Origin: UBA2589 sp965223235
GTDB taxonomy: Bacteria > Gemmatimonadota > Gemmatimonadetes > Longimicrobiales > Gaopeijiaceae
Direction of reading: 5' to 3'
Length of the DNA: 64,000 bases
NCBI GenBank assembly: GCA_965223235.1
Contig: CBDCVV010000022.1
Location: 434,001 to 498,000 of the forward strand
The notes beneath the pieces were generated by a model. The model was not told the origin of the DNA and made no database searches. It saw nothing but the letters and a program-made list of their open reading frames with translations. Every line of letters begins with the position of its first letter. Positions within the stretch are counted from its first letter, which is position 1. Below, in pieces: positions 42,952 through 51,294 of this stretch. Position numbers and translations under genes: made by a program.

Positions 42952-45600
42952 ATGCCCACCGACCCCATCTCCCTCTTGAACGCGGCCCTCCGAGGTCGTT
43001 ACCACGTCGAGCGCCAGCTCGGCGAGGGTGGCATGGCGACCGTGTACCTCGCCGGCGACATCAAGCACGAACGGAAGGTCGCGCTCAAGGTGCTCAAGCC
43101 GGAGCTGGCCGCGGTGGTGGGAGTGGAGCGCTTCCTCACGGAGATCAAGACGACCGCGAATCTCCAGCATCCACACATCCTTCCGCTCTACGATTCAGGT
43201 GAGGCCGACGGCATCGTCTTCTATACCATGCCGTTCATCGAGGGCGAGAGCCTGCGAGACCGACTCGATCGCGAGAAACAACTTCCAGTCGGCGACGCTG
43301 TCCAGATCACGAAGGACGTCGCCGAAGCCCTCCAGGCTGCGCACGAGCAGGGCGTGGTCCACCGCGACATCAAGCCAGCGAACATCCTCCTGAGTCGGGG
43401 GAAACCGATCGTTGCGGACTTCGGTATCGCTCTCGCCGTAAGCACCGCCGGAGGGGGTCGACTCACAGAAACCGGCCTGAGCCTGGGCACGCCCCACTAC
43501 ATGAGTCCGGAGCAAGCCACGGGAGATCAAGTCGTAGGATCCGCAACCGACACATACGCCCTTGGCTGCGTGCTCTATGAGATGCTAATCGGTGAGCCGC
43601 CTTACACCGGTTCGACCGCCCAGGCGGTGCTGGGCAAGATCATTACGCACGAGCCGACGTCCGCGATCGAGCATCGCAAGACGGTTCCACCACACGTCGA
43701 CGCGGCGATTCTTCGGGCGTTGGAGAAGCTCCCTGCGGACCGATTCCGAGACGCGGCGGGCTTCATTCGCGCACTCGACGATCCGACCTTCCGACACGGG
43801 TTGCGACGCTCCCCGGAGGTTAGGGGCGGGACCGGGTGGTGGCGGGTGGCGGCCGTCGGCTTCGCGGTGACCACTATGCTCTTTGCCGGGCTTTGGCGAT
43901 CGGCGACGAGAGCCCCGACAGCGGCTCCATCAGGAGCCCCCGAGACTTTCGAGGCTCCCTTTCGTACTGGACAAGAACCCACGAACGCGGCCCCCGGGAG
44001 CTTTGCACTCTCACCCGACGGATCACTACTCGTGTATCAGGGTCCTGGTGAGCCCGGGGCTACCCCTTTGTGGGTCCGTCGATGGGATGATCCGCAGGCG
44101 ACGGTGCTACCGGGCTCAGACGGAGGTCGGTACCCGAGTCTCTCCGCCGACAATGAAATGGTGGCCTTCACGCAAGGCGGTTCGATACACGTGCTGCCAC
44201 TCGAGGGAGGACCGGTAACCACCTGGATCGACGGTGAAGCACCGATCTGGGGTGATGACGGAGCTCTCTACGCGACCCGATCCGGAGGGGTCGTTCGCAT
44301 CGATGCGCCGGGGCGCGAGCCGTCGACACTCTCTACACCACCGGAGGGCGGGCGCCTTGCGCTGACCTCCGTCTTGGCGGGTAGTTCCCGGGGCTTGGTC
44401 ACTCTGAACCGGCCGAACGTTCCCTCCGAAGTACACCTGCTGGACTTCGGATCGGGAGAGATGACACGTGTGGTGGCTGGGGAACGCGGCCAGTACGTAG
44501 AGAGTGGCTTTCTCACGTTCATGCTCGACGATCAACTCATGGCTGCCCGCTTCGACCCCGAATCGGGCGAGGTCGGTCCGCCCGAGGTGATCTACTCGGG
44601 ATTGTGGGGTGCAGCGATCAGCGCATCGGGCAGCCTTTTCTATGCGACCAGCTTCAGTCGTGGTCCTCACATTCCAGTTCGGGTCGACCGTAGCGGGCGC
44701 TTCTCCCCGATCGATCCTGGTTGGGAAGTGGATGGCAGCTCGAACAACACGACGCTCGCGCTCTCCCCGGACGGGGACCGGCTCATCGTGGCCGACCACG
44801 ACGCGGTCAGCTTCGACCTTTGGCTCTTCGATCTACGAACCGGGACTCGCTCTCGACTGACCACATCGGAGTTCTACGAAGCTCGCCCCTCGTGGCACCC
44901 GAGCGGTCTCTCTGTCCTTTTCAACTCCGGCGAGGGAGGACCAGAAGACGAGCTGTGGGAAATCTCCGTCGACGGCGGGTCCGCCCAGCCGCGTGTGCGT
45001 CACCCAGGTTCGGGAGCCCGCCAAGGTGAGTACACACCCTCAGGCGACCACATCGTGTACCGCGCCGCGACCAGTACGACCGGAGGCGATCCTGACCTCT
45101 TCATCATCGATCCCGACACGGATTCCGTCGGGACCGTGGTCGTAGACGAGCCATATACGGAATGGGACCCGGCCGTGTCCCCCGACGGGGAGTGGCTTGC
45201 GTACGCGTCGGACCGGTCGGGTCGCCTGGAGGTCTACGTCACGTCCCTGCGAGATCCGCGACCTGGCGGCTCGCCCGTGTCGCTGAACGGGGGCCGGGAG
45301 CCACGATGGGCTCGGGACACGAGCACACTCTTCTACCGCACAGGACAAACGTTCGAGAGCGTGGGTCAGGAGCTGGTCGCGGCAGAGTACGACATCGTGG
45401 GCGGTAGATTCACAGTAGTAGACCGCGAGCCCCTCTTCGTCGCGGATGCATACCTGAGCGCCCCAGGGGTGCATAAGTACGATGTGTCACCCGACGGACA
45501 GACCTTCTACATGTTCCGGTCGGTTAGCGGAGCCGCGTTCAAGCGCACTCGCCTCGTTCAGCACCTCGATCGGGAGTTGGAGCGTCGTTTAGATCGCTGA
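42952..45600 (+). CDS. membrane Ser/Thr protein kinase with PD40 propeller sensor
   Basis: 882 residues. Kinase domain ~15-280: GEGGMATVY glycine loop, Lys46, HRDIKPAN with Asp139, DFG at 156, SPEQATGDQ. A single membrane helix at ~297-314 (WWRVAAVGFAVTTMLFAG). Residues ~335-880 are PD40/WD40-like blades (FALSPDGSLLVYQ, ALSPDGDRLIVAD, AVSPDGEWLAYASDRSGRLEVY). It lacks the helical leader of the two sigma-linked kinases and no sigma gene is adjacent. This is the common orphan kinase type of Gemmatimonadota/Acidobacteriota; ligand and substrate unknown. Confidence 0.9.
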   Translation: MPTDPISLLNAALRGRYHVERQLGEGGMATVYLAGDIKHERKVALKVLKPELAAVVGVERFLTEIKTTANLQHPHILPLYDSGEADGIVFYTMPFIEGESLRDRLDREKQLPVGDAVQITKDVAEALQAAHEQGVVHRDIKPANILLSRGKPIVADFGIALAVSTAGGGRLTETGLSLGTPHYMSPEQATGDQVVGSATDTYALGCVLYEMLIGEPPYTGSTAQAVLGKIITHEPTSAIEHRKTVPPHVDAAILRALEKLPADRFRDAAGFIRALDDPTFRHGLRRSPEVRGGTGWWRVAAVGFAVTTMLFAGLWRSATRAPTAAPSGAPETFEAPFRTGQEPTNAAPGSFALSPDGSLLVYQGPGEPGATPLWVRRWDDPQATVLPGSDGGRYPSLSADNEMVAFTQGGSIHVLPLEGGPVTTWIDGEAPIWGDDGALYATRSGGVVRIDAPGREPSTLSTPPEGGRLALTSVLAGSSRGLVTLNRPNVPSEVHLLDFGSGEMTRVVAGERGQYVESGFLTFMLDDQLMAARFDPESGEVGPPEVIYSGLWGAAISASGSLFYATSFSRGPHIPVRVDRSGRFSPIDPGWEVDGSSNNTTLALSPDGDRLIVADHDAVSFDLWLFDLRTGTRSRLTTSEFYEARPSWHPSGLSVLFNSGEGGPEDELWEISVDGGSAQPRVRHPGSGARQGEYTPSGDHIVYRAATSTTGGDPDLFIIDPDTDSVGTVVVDEPYTEWDPAVSPDGEWLAYASDRSGRLEVYVTSLRDPRPGGSPVSLNGGREPRWARDTSTLFYRTGQTFESVGQELVAAEYDIVGGRFTVVDREPLFVADAYLSAPGVHKYDVSPDGQTFYMFRSVSGAAFKRTRLVQHLDRELERRLDR

Positions 45601-45658
45601 GCTGCCCGAGGATCCGGACGCCCTTGGGCTGGGTCTCCCCGGTCGGCCCGCCCCTTAA

Positions 45659-46714
45659 CTAGCGATCCGAGATCGGCCGCCGATCGAAGATGTCTGTCTC
45701 CGGAAACGTGAGTGAGAAGCCGTACCACCGGGTGAAGACTTGCAAGGGCCGGCTTCGCTCCTTCCGTGTACCATCCGGGCCGTACAGGATCCCATCCTCA
45801 ATGCGATCCCCATTGGACAGCTGAAGAATCGAACCGTCCCAGCTCGCGCCAGATGCGTTCGTGACTTCCGCCATTAGAGCGAACGCGGACGGGTCGTAGT
45901 AGATGAGTACGTTCTCACCGTCAAACTCGTCGAACACGATGTTGTCCCACTGGCGCACGACAGGTAGCGGGTAGTAGCGGGCCAGCTCTCCCTGCCAGAT
46001 TCCGATTCCCATCTCCATCCGGTCCCTCCGGGAGTCCTCCTCACCCATCGTGGCCGGGAACATGTCGGGAACCCCCGTGATCCTCCCGATGAGGCGACGC
46101 AGCGTCCCCCCACCATCCCCCGATCTCTGAAGCGCGGCCGGATGCTCGGACCACGCGACGAGTGCGTCCGGGCTCTCGGCGAGCACTTGGGCGACCGACG
46201 TGTGGAAGACGTTCTCGATCGGGAGCGTTTCGCCCTTCAGCGGGCCACGCACGGCTTCACCGGTCATGTGGTTCCAATGCGACTCCGTCTCGAGATCGTA
46301 CATGAGGAAGAGTCCGTCGTATAACCCTTGCTCAGTGAAGGTGTGGACCGTGCCATCTACGCTCGGGATCAGACCGATCCCCGTGTTGCAGATTACTCAG
46401 AAAGAGACCATCCACGGTTCACCCGCGAGCTCACCCTGAGCGATGTGGTGGTAGGACATCTGCATCGTCAGAAGGGCCAACGTCGTCTCGCCCCGACGCA
46501 ACATGAGGAGGGCAGTATCGTCATTGACCCGCCCTTCCCGACGCAAAGTCGAGAGCGACTCATACTCGTCCGGATAGAACGCGTCGAACATCGGGCTCTC
46601 ACCGAGGTACGCCCGCGATTCGTCGAAGTCGGCGGCCGTCTGAGCCTCGACCATAGTGAGCGGCACGGCAACGAGTAGAGGCATTGCCGCGAGCCATCTG
46701 TAGATCTGCTTCAT
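45659..46714 (-). CDS. DUF3179 family selenoprotein (in-frame TGA read as selenocysteine)
   Basis: One frame of 351 residues interrupted only by TGA at 46397-46399 (codon 106). Signal peptide ~1-25 (WLAAMPLLVAVPLTMVEAQ). Upstream of TGA: LALLTMQMSYHHIAQGELAG, PWMVSF; downstream: VICNTGIGLIPSVDG, GLYDGLFLMYDLETESHWNH, MTGEAVRGPLKG. DUF3179 proteins carry a CxxC motif at this point (YC-x-x-C); here the first Cys is replaced by TGA, giving U-x-x-C. A SECIS-like hairpin starts within 16 bases of the stop. A U-x-x-C pair implies a thiol/selenol redox role outside the cytoplasm (inference; the family's chemistry is unproven). An annotation that ends at TGA would give a 105-aa and a 214-aa fragment (46397-46714 and 45659-46303). 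ATG start at 46714; ribosome site weak. Convergent with the kinase gene. Confidence 0.85.
46365..46381 (-). promoter_or_regulatory. bacterial SECIS element
   Basis: On the coding strand GGGAUC (46381-46376) pairs perfectly with GAUCCC (46370-46365) around the loop GGUCU (46375-46371). The loop begins 21 bases after the UGA, inside the 16-37 base window known for bacterial SECIS elements, and its GGUCU equals the SelB-contact loop of Escherichia coli fdhF. It would recruit SelB with Sec-tRNA. The selC, selB and selA genes are not in this window. Confidence 0.8.
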
Positions 46715-46860
46715 CAGGCCGATTCCGGGAAGGAGTCACGGGCAACGCATGGCAACTGCTCTGCGGTCGCCTCTATTAAAGGTAGGGCACCTTGTGCTTC
46801 CCTCCTCCCCTGTACACATTACCCTTAGAACATACGGGGAATGATCTGAGAGGTGATCGT

Positions 46861-47205
46861 ATGGCACCGAAGCTACCGCTGCTAAAAGGCACGCTCGACC
46901 TGCTCGTCTTGAAAGCCCTGAGCTGTGGGCCGAGTCACGGGTACGGAATCGCCACTTGGCTCGAGCGGCATTCCAGCGGGGACCTCGTCGCGGAAGACAG
47001 TGCTCTATATCAAGCACTCCACCGGTTGGAGGGGCGGGGCTTTGTCGAAGCCGAATGGGCCATCACCGAGAACAAGAGGCGCGCTCGTTACTACAGCTTG
47101 ACGACGAAGGGCCGACAACACCTCGGCGCGGAGTCCAAGATCTGGGAGCGCTACGCGCGCTCCGTGGGCCACATCCTGGCCATTGATCCAGAAGCAGCGG
47201 TCTGA
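46861..47205 (+). CDS. PadR-family transcriptional regulator (3)
   Basis: 114 residues. LLKGTLDLLVLKALSCGPSHG, AEDSALYQALHRLEGRGFVEAEW and NKRRARYYSLTTKG are PadR winged-helix motifs. ATG 46861 has AGAGG seven bases upstream; the longer frame to 46792 has no ribosome site. It is the first gene of a PadR-ADOP pair and is divergent from the selenoprotein gene, sharing a ~146-base region that may hold both promoters. Confidence 0.87.
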   Translation: MAPKLPLLKGTLDLLVLKALSCGPSHGYGIATWLERHSSGDLVAEDSALYQALHRLEGRGFVEAEWAITENKRRARYYSLTTKGRQHLGAESKIWERYARSVGHILAIDPEAAV

Positions 47206-47230
47206 CGAAGAAAGGGGGAGGGTGGGAGGA

Positions 47231-49885
47231 GTGAGGCACCGTCGATTGTTCCGACTCCGCTTCGGCCGCCGGGCCGAGTTGCGGCGTGAGCTGGAAGAGG
47301 AAGTGCGCACACACATCGAGATGCGTGCAGACGACTTGGCCGCGGCCGGGATGGACCCCGAAGATGCTCGGAGAGAAGCGGAGTCTCGCTTCGGCAACAT
47401 CGATACGGCCCAAGAGGATCTGTACGCGTCGGCCAAGCGTCGGGAGAGTCGCTTGCGGTGGGGATCGATCGCTGACGGCCTCGGACGCGACCTCCGTCTG
47501 GCGCTTCGCCGGCTTGTACGGACTCCCGGACACTCCGCCGTGTCGATCTCGATCCTCGGTCTCGGGATCGCCCTGACCACCGTCATGTTCGCTGTGGTCG
47601 ACCATGTGCTGCTCCGACCACTCCCCTTCCCCGAACCAGACCGGCTGGTGTCGCTGCGGGGTATCTACGAGTCAGGCGGCACGAGTGACAACGTTTCGAT
47701 GGCGAATTGGTGGGATTGGCGCGATCAAGCCACCACGCTCGTGGCGACAGGAATCGCCCGCCAGGACCGGATCAGCGTGGTCGTTGGCGACGCCCCCATG
47801 CGGACTATGGGATCGTCCGTCGGGGGTGACTTCTTCGAGGCCATTCAACCTCGCATGGCCGCCGGCCGCCCCCTCTCCTTCGAAGACGGACAAGAGGTCC
47901 GGCAGGTCGCCGTGCTTTCCGCTCACTTCGCGACTCAATACTTCGGAAGCGCATCCTCTGCAACGGGAGCTTTCCTCACGATCTCCGGCCGATCATACGA
48001 GGTGGTGGGCGTCCTGGCAGACCGGCAGGCGTTCCCCGAGGGCACGGATGTGTGGGTGCCGGTGCACGTCGCGGCGGGGAGTGGTGGGATGCGGAACAAC
48101 ATCAACTGGAGAGCGGTCGCTCGGCTCTCACACGATGCTGAAGCGGCGCGGACAGCGGAGGAACTTAGCGCGGTCGCGGACCACATCCGCTCTTCAGATC
48201 CCGATGGCGCCTTCCACTCCCATGGGGTCGTTGTCGACCCGCTCCGCGACGTGCTCGTCGCCGACTCCGTCGACTTGCTTTGGATGCTGATGGTCGCGGT
48301 TGGAGGGGTACTCCTTGTCGCGTGCACCAATCTCGCGGGTCTCGGGCTGGTTCGGATGCGACGCAGAGACACCGAGTTCGCGGTGCGCATGGCACTCGGA
48401 TCAGGCCGCGGAGCCGTTCTACGCCAGCTCCTCATCGAGTATCTGCTCCTCGCTCTCATCGGTGGCGGAGCCGGTCTGCTTCTCGCGTGGCTCGGGGGAG
48501 AAGTCGTGTTTCGGACCCTCAGTGACACCCTTCCCCGAGCGGCGTCCGTCTCTATCGACCTTCGCGTCGCATGCTTTGCCGCAATCTTGACGATCGGGTC
48601 GGGTTTATCTGCGGGCCTGATCCCAGCTCTCCGTTCGTCGCGCGCAGCGTCACTGAACAGCTCTCGAGGGCGGGTACGTGGGGGACGAGGACTCCCCGGA
48701 GGGGCACTCGTGGCCGCAGAGATCGCTTTGGCTCTCTCCATTCTGATCGGAGGTGGGCTACTCGTTCGGAGCCTCCACTCCATCGTCAATCGAGATCTGG
48801 GATTCGAACCAGAGGGTGTGGTTGTAGCCGAGGTCCACCTGACCGCGCCGGAGTACCAAACGCGTGACGGCCAAGCCGCGCTACGCTATTGGGACTCGCT
48901 TCTAGAGCGACTAACAGCCACTCCAGGGATCGAGACAGCAAGCGTCGCGAACTGGATCCCGACCGGCATAGGTGGGCGCGGCTTCCTCGCCTTCCCGGAC
49001 AACCCCGACCCTGACTTCGGCGCCGGGTACCGTGTCGTGAGCGACGGCTACTTCCGAGCGATGGGGATGGCGATCGTCCAAGGGCGGTCCTTTGAGGCGA
49101 TCGACGAAAGCACGGGGGCTCGAGTGGCGGTCGTAAACCGGGCAATGGCCGAACGAGCATGGCCCGGCCAGAGCGCGATTGGCCAGCTGATTCGGTCTCC
49201 CAGCATGGAAGATTGGATGTACGCGCCGGACGACTCGCCATGGCTCACCGTCGTGGGCGTCGTCGGGGACGTCCGGCACGACGGATTCGAGTCGGAGGTG
49301 CAGCCGGAGCTGTACACACTCTATCGCCAAGTGCCAGCGCGCATCCGCGGCATGCACGTGGTGGTACGCGGAACCGACGGCGGCCAGACGGGCATCGCAG
49401 CCGCGGTTCGAACAGCCGTTCAACGGTCTGACGCATCCCTCGCGGTAGAAGTCGAGGGACTCGCAGAACGGGTGGGCGACCTGCTCCGCGAACGCGTGGT
49501 TACGCTCTGGATTCTCGTAGGGTTCTCAATCACCGCTGTGTTCTTGACGTGCCTCGGCATCTACGGACTCGTGGCTCATGCAGCGTCACTACGGACCCGC
49601 GAGATGGCTGTCCGGGCCGCGTTGGGAGCGCAAGCGTCCGGACTACTGCGCTTGACCTTGGTCGGTGCGGCAAGAGTCATCCTCATCGGCACCGTCGCCG
49701 GGCTCGGGCTCTCATGGATTCTCTCGCGACTTGTGGAGTCACTCGTGGTGGACGTGACTACCAAGGACCCGGTCACCTTCGTATCGGCGACTCTTCTGCT
49801 CGCGCTCGTCGGCTTCGGCGCCGCTCTCCTCCCATCGGTCCAGGCGTCACGCCTCGACCCAAGCGATGCGCTACGAGCCGAGTAG
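47231..49885 (+). CDS. ADOP-type ABC permease (third copy)
   Basis: 884 residues. Same prefix class as the first copy (ELEEEVRTHIEMRADDLAAAGM, DPEDARREAESRFGN) followed by helix 1 (~100-122, SAVSISILGLGIALTTVMFAVV), periplasmic MacB-like domain, three helices (~350-460), a second periplasmic domain (GYFRAMGMAIVQGRSFEAID) and three C-terminal helices. Start chosen at GTG 47231, after GGAGG; GTG 47222 and TTG 47183 are in frame, the latter overlapping PadR by 23 bases. The cargo is unknown. Confidence 0.85.
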   Translation: MRHRRLFRLRFGRRAELRRELEEEVRTHIEMRADDLAAAGMDPEDARREAESRFGNIDTAQEDLYASAKRRESRLRWGSIADGLGRDLRLALRRLVRTPGHSAVSISILGLGIALTTVMFAVVDHVLLRPLPFPEPDRLVSLRGIYESGGTSDNVSMANWWDWRDQATTLVATGIARQDRISVVVGDAPMRTMGSSVGGDFFEAIQPRMAAGRPLSFEDGQEVRQVAVLSAHFATQYFGSASSATGAFLTISGRSYEVVGVLADRQAFPEGTDVWVPVHVAAGSGGMRNNINWRAVARLSHDAEAARTAEELSAVADHIRSSDPDGAFHSHGVVVDPLRDVLVADSVDLLWMLMVAVGGVLLVACTNLAGLGLVRMRRRDTEFAVRMALGSGRGAVLRQLLIEYLLLALIGGGAGLLLAWLGGEVVFRTLSDTLPRAASVSIDLRVACFAAILTIGSGLSAGLIPALRSSRAASLNSSRGRVRGGRGLPGGALVAAEIALALSILIGGGLLVRSLHSIVNRDLGFEPEGVVVAEVHLTAPEYQTRDGQAALRYWDSLLERLTATPGIETASVANWIPTGIGGRGFLAFPDNPDPDFGAGYRVVSDGYFRAMGMAIVQGRSFEAIDESTGARVAVVNRAMAERAWPGQSAIGQLIRSPSMEDWMYAPDDSPWLTVVGVVGDVRHDGFESEVQPELYTLYRQVPARIRGMHVVVRGTDGGQTGIAAAVRTAVQRSDASLAVEVEGLAERVGDLLRERVVTLWILVGFSITAVFLTCLGIYGLVAHAASLRTREMAVRAALGAQASGLLRLTLVGAARVILIGTVAGLGLSWILSRLVESLVVDVTTKDPVTFVSATLLLALVGFGAALLPSVQASRLDPSDALRAE

Positions 49886-49933
49886 GTCGTCCTCCCGATG
49901 GCGGTATCCTACCGTCTAGCCGACCCTCTCCAT

Positions 49934-49977
49934 CTGTCAGGGTTTTCCCCACCCACCTTCCCGCCGATACCTGACAG
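49934..49977. repeat. 8-base inverted repeat downstream of ADOP, upstream of nirK
   Basis: CTGTCAGG (49934-49941) and CCTGACAG (49970-49977) are perfect inverted arms separated by 28 bases. They lie in the 174-base gap between the third ADOP gene and nirK. They may form a weak terminator stem or a paired operator; no test is possible here. Confidence 0.35.
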
Positions 49978-50005
49978 GCTAGAGGAGGCAGTCGCATGAT
50001 CTTTC

Positions 50006-50023
50006 ATGCACCAATTGGTGCAT
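50006..50023. promoter_or_regulatory. 18-bp perfect palindrome upstream of nirK, likely operator
   Basis: ATGCACCAATTGGTGCAT is a perfect palindrome that ends 37 bases before the nirK start. Length and position fit a dimeric repressor or activator site. The ATGCA half site recalls the NO-sensing NsrR pattern, but the spacing is even rather than odd, so the protein is uncertain. Confidence 0.55.
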
Positions 50024-50059
50024 ATGGGCTACCCGCCCTGTCCGATAAGGAGGAAAGTC

Positions 50060-51220
50060 ATGAGAGCCAACGGCTTGTTTCGACCCATTCCAGCCCTGGG
50101 CGTTGCTCTGCTCGTAGCCTCGGCCTGCGCATCCCCTCCCGAGGAGTGGAAGAACAGGCCGGATCCAGACATCGTGGACTTCCCGCTCGCCGATGCCCAA
50201 GTCGTCGAACAGGAGCTGGTCGACCCACCCTTCCTACCTCCTCACGACCAAGTCGCGAGTGGGCCGCCACGTGTCGTGAAGATCCGTATGGAGATCGTGG
50301 AGCGCGAGGTAGAGATCGCGCCCGGCGTGTTCGTCTGGCAGATGGCGTTCAACAACCATGTGCCCGGACCGGTACCGGTCGTGTTCCAATGGGATTGGAT
50401 CGACCTGACCTTGGTCAACGGTACGACGGACACCGTACGGTTCGGGTCCACGGACAACCAGCTGCCACACAACGTCGACTTCCACGCCGCAACGGGAGCG
50501 CTCGGCGGAGGCGGACTGACGCACGTCGCTCCAGGGCAAGAAGTCGGCCTCCTCTGGCGAGCGGAGAAGTCCGGCTTCTTTGTCTATCACTGCGCCCCAG
50601 GCGGGGCCATGGTCCCCTATCACGTCACCACCGGCGGGAACGGCGCGATCCTCGTCCTCCCTCGTGAGGGGTTGAGAGACGGCTACGGAGACCCAATCCG
50701 CTACGACCGAGCCTACTACTTCGGGGAGCAAGACTACTACATCCCGATGCGCGGAGATGGCACTTCCGAGCGCTACTCCAGCTTCGCGGAGCAACTCCCG
50801 GGGGTCATGGAGGCGATGGAGACCCTCGTCCCGACGCACATCGCCTTCAACGGCGAGTACGGAGCCCTCACATCGGACATCCGCTTGGAGGCAGAGGTCG
50901 GCGAAACGCTCCTCATGCTCCACTCGCAAGCCAACAATCCGTCCTTCCCCCACCTAATCGGCGGGCACGGTGATTGGGTATGGCCTTACGGGAAGTTCAA
51001 CAATCGACCAGACGAAGGCCTCGAATCGTGGGACGTTGTCGCCGGTGGGACCGCCGCAGCGGTCTACACCTTCAAACAGGAAGGCACGTACGCCTACCTG
51101 AACCACAACCTGATCAAGGCGTTCCTCTTCGACGCAAAAGCCTTCATCCACGTCACCGGCGGCTGGGATGACGAAGTCATGACCAACACGTTCGAAGCGA
51201 GGCCCATGACGCCGAACTGA
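50060..51220 (+). CDS. nirK: copper-containing nitrite reductase
   Basis: 386 residues; reduces nitrite to nitric oxide outside the cytoplasm. N-terminus ALLVASAC could be a lipobox (Cys23). Two cupredoxin domains. Type 1 copper ligands: His137 (LPHNVDFH), Cys178 and His188 (VYHCAPGGAMVPYHVTTGG). Type 2 copper ligands: His142, His177, His349 (LNHNLIKAF). Catalytic Asp140 and the His of PHLIGGHGDWVW are present. Odd point: the axial type 1 Met of known NirK (HVVSGMNGAI) is Gly193 here (HVTTGGNGAI). Start 50060 has GGAGG seven bases upstream; the frame to 50006 begins inside the palindrome. A porin-like gene follows in the same direction. Confidence 0.88.
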   Translation: MRANGLFRPIPALGVALLVASACASPPEEWKNRPDPDIVDFPLADAQVVEQELVDPPFLPPHDQVASGPPRVVKIRMEIVEREVEIAPGVFVWQMAFNNHVPGPVPVVFQWDWIDLTLVNGTTDTVRFGSTDNQLPHNVDFHAATGALGGGGLTHVAPGQEVGLLWRAEKSGFFVYHCAPGGAMVPYHVTTGGNGAILVLPREGLRDGYGDPIRYDRAYYFGEQDYYIPMRGDGTSERYSSFAEQLPGVMEAMETLVPTHIAFNGEYGALTSDIRLEAEVGETLLMLHSQANNPSFPHLIGGHGDWVWPYGKFNNRPDEGLESWDVVAGGTAAAVYTFKQEGTYAYLNHNLIKAFLFDAKAFIHVTGGWDDEVMTNTFEARPMTPN

Positions 51221-51294
51221 ACCATCGTCGCGCACAAGCCCAAGACACACCCGGGCGGATCCCCCGTCCGGGTGCCGGAAACCGGGAGCCGAAC

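Noticed and set aside
45659..46714. Two separate genes (105 and 214 aa) or a nonsense pseudogene
   Set aside because: Same frame throughout, TGA at the conserved Cys, and a SECIS hairpin at the right place make selenocysteine far more likely.
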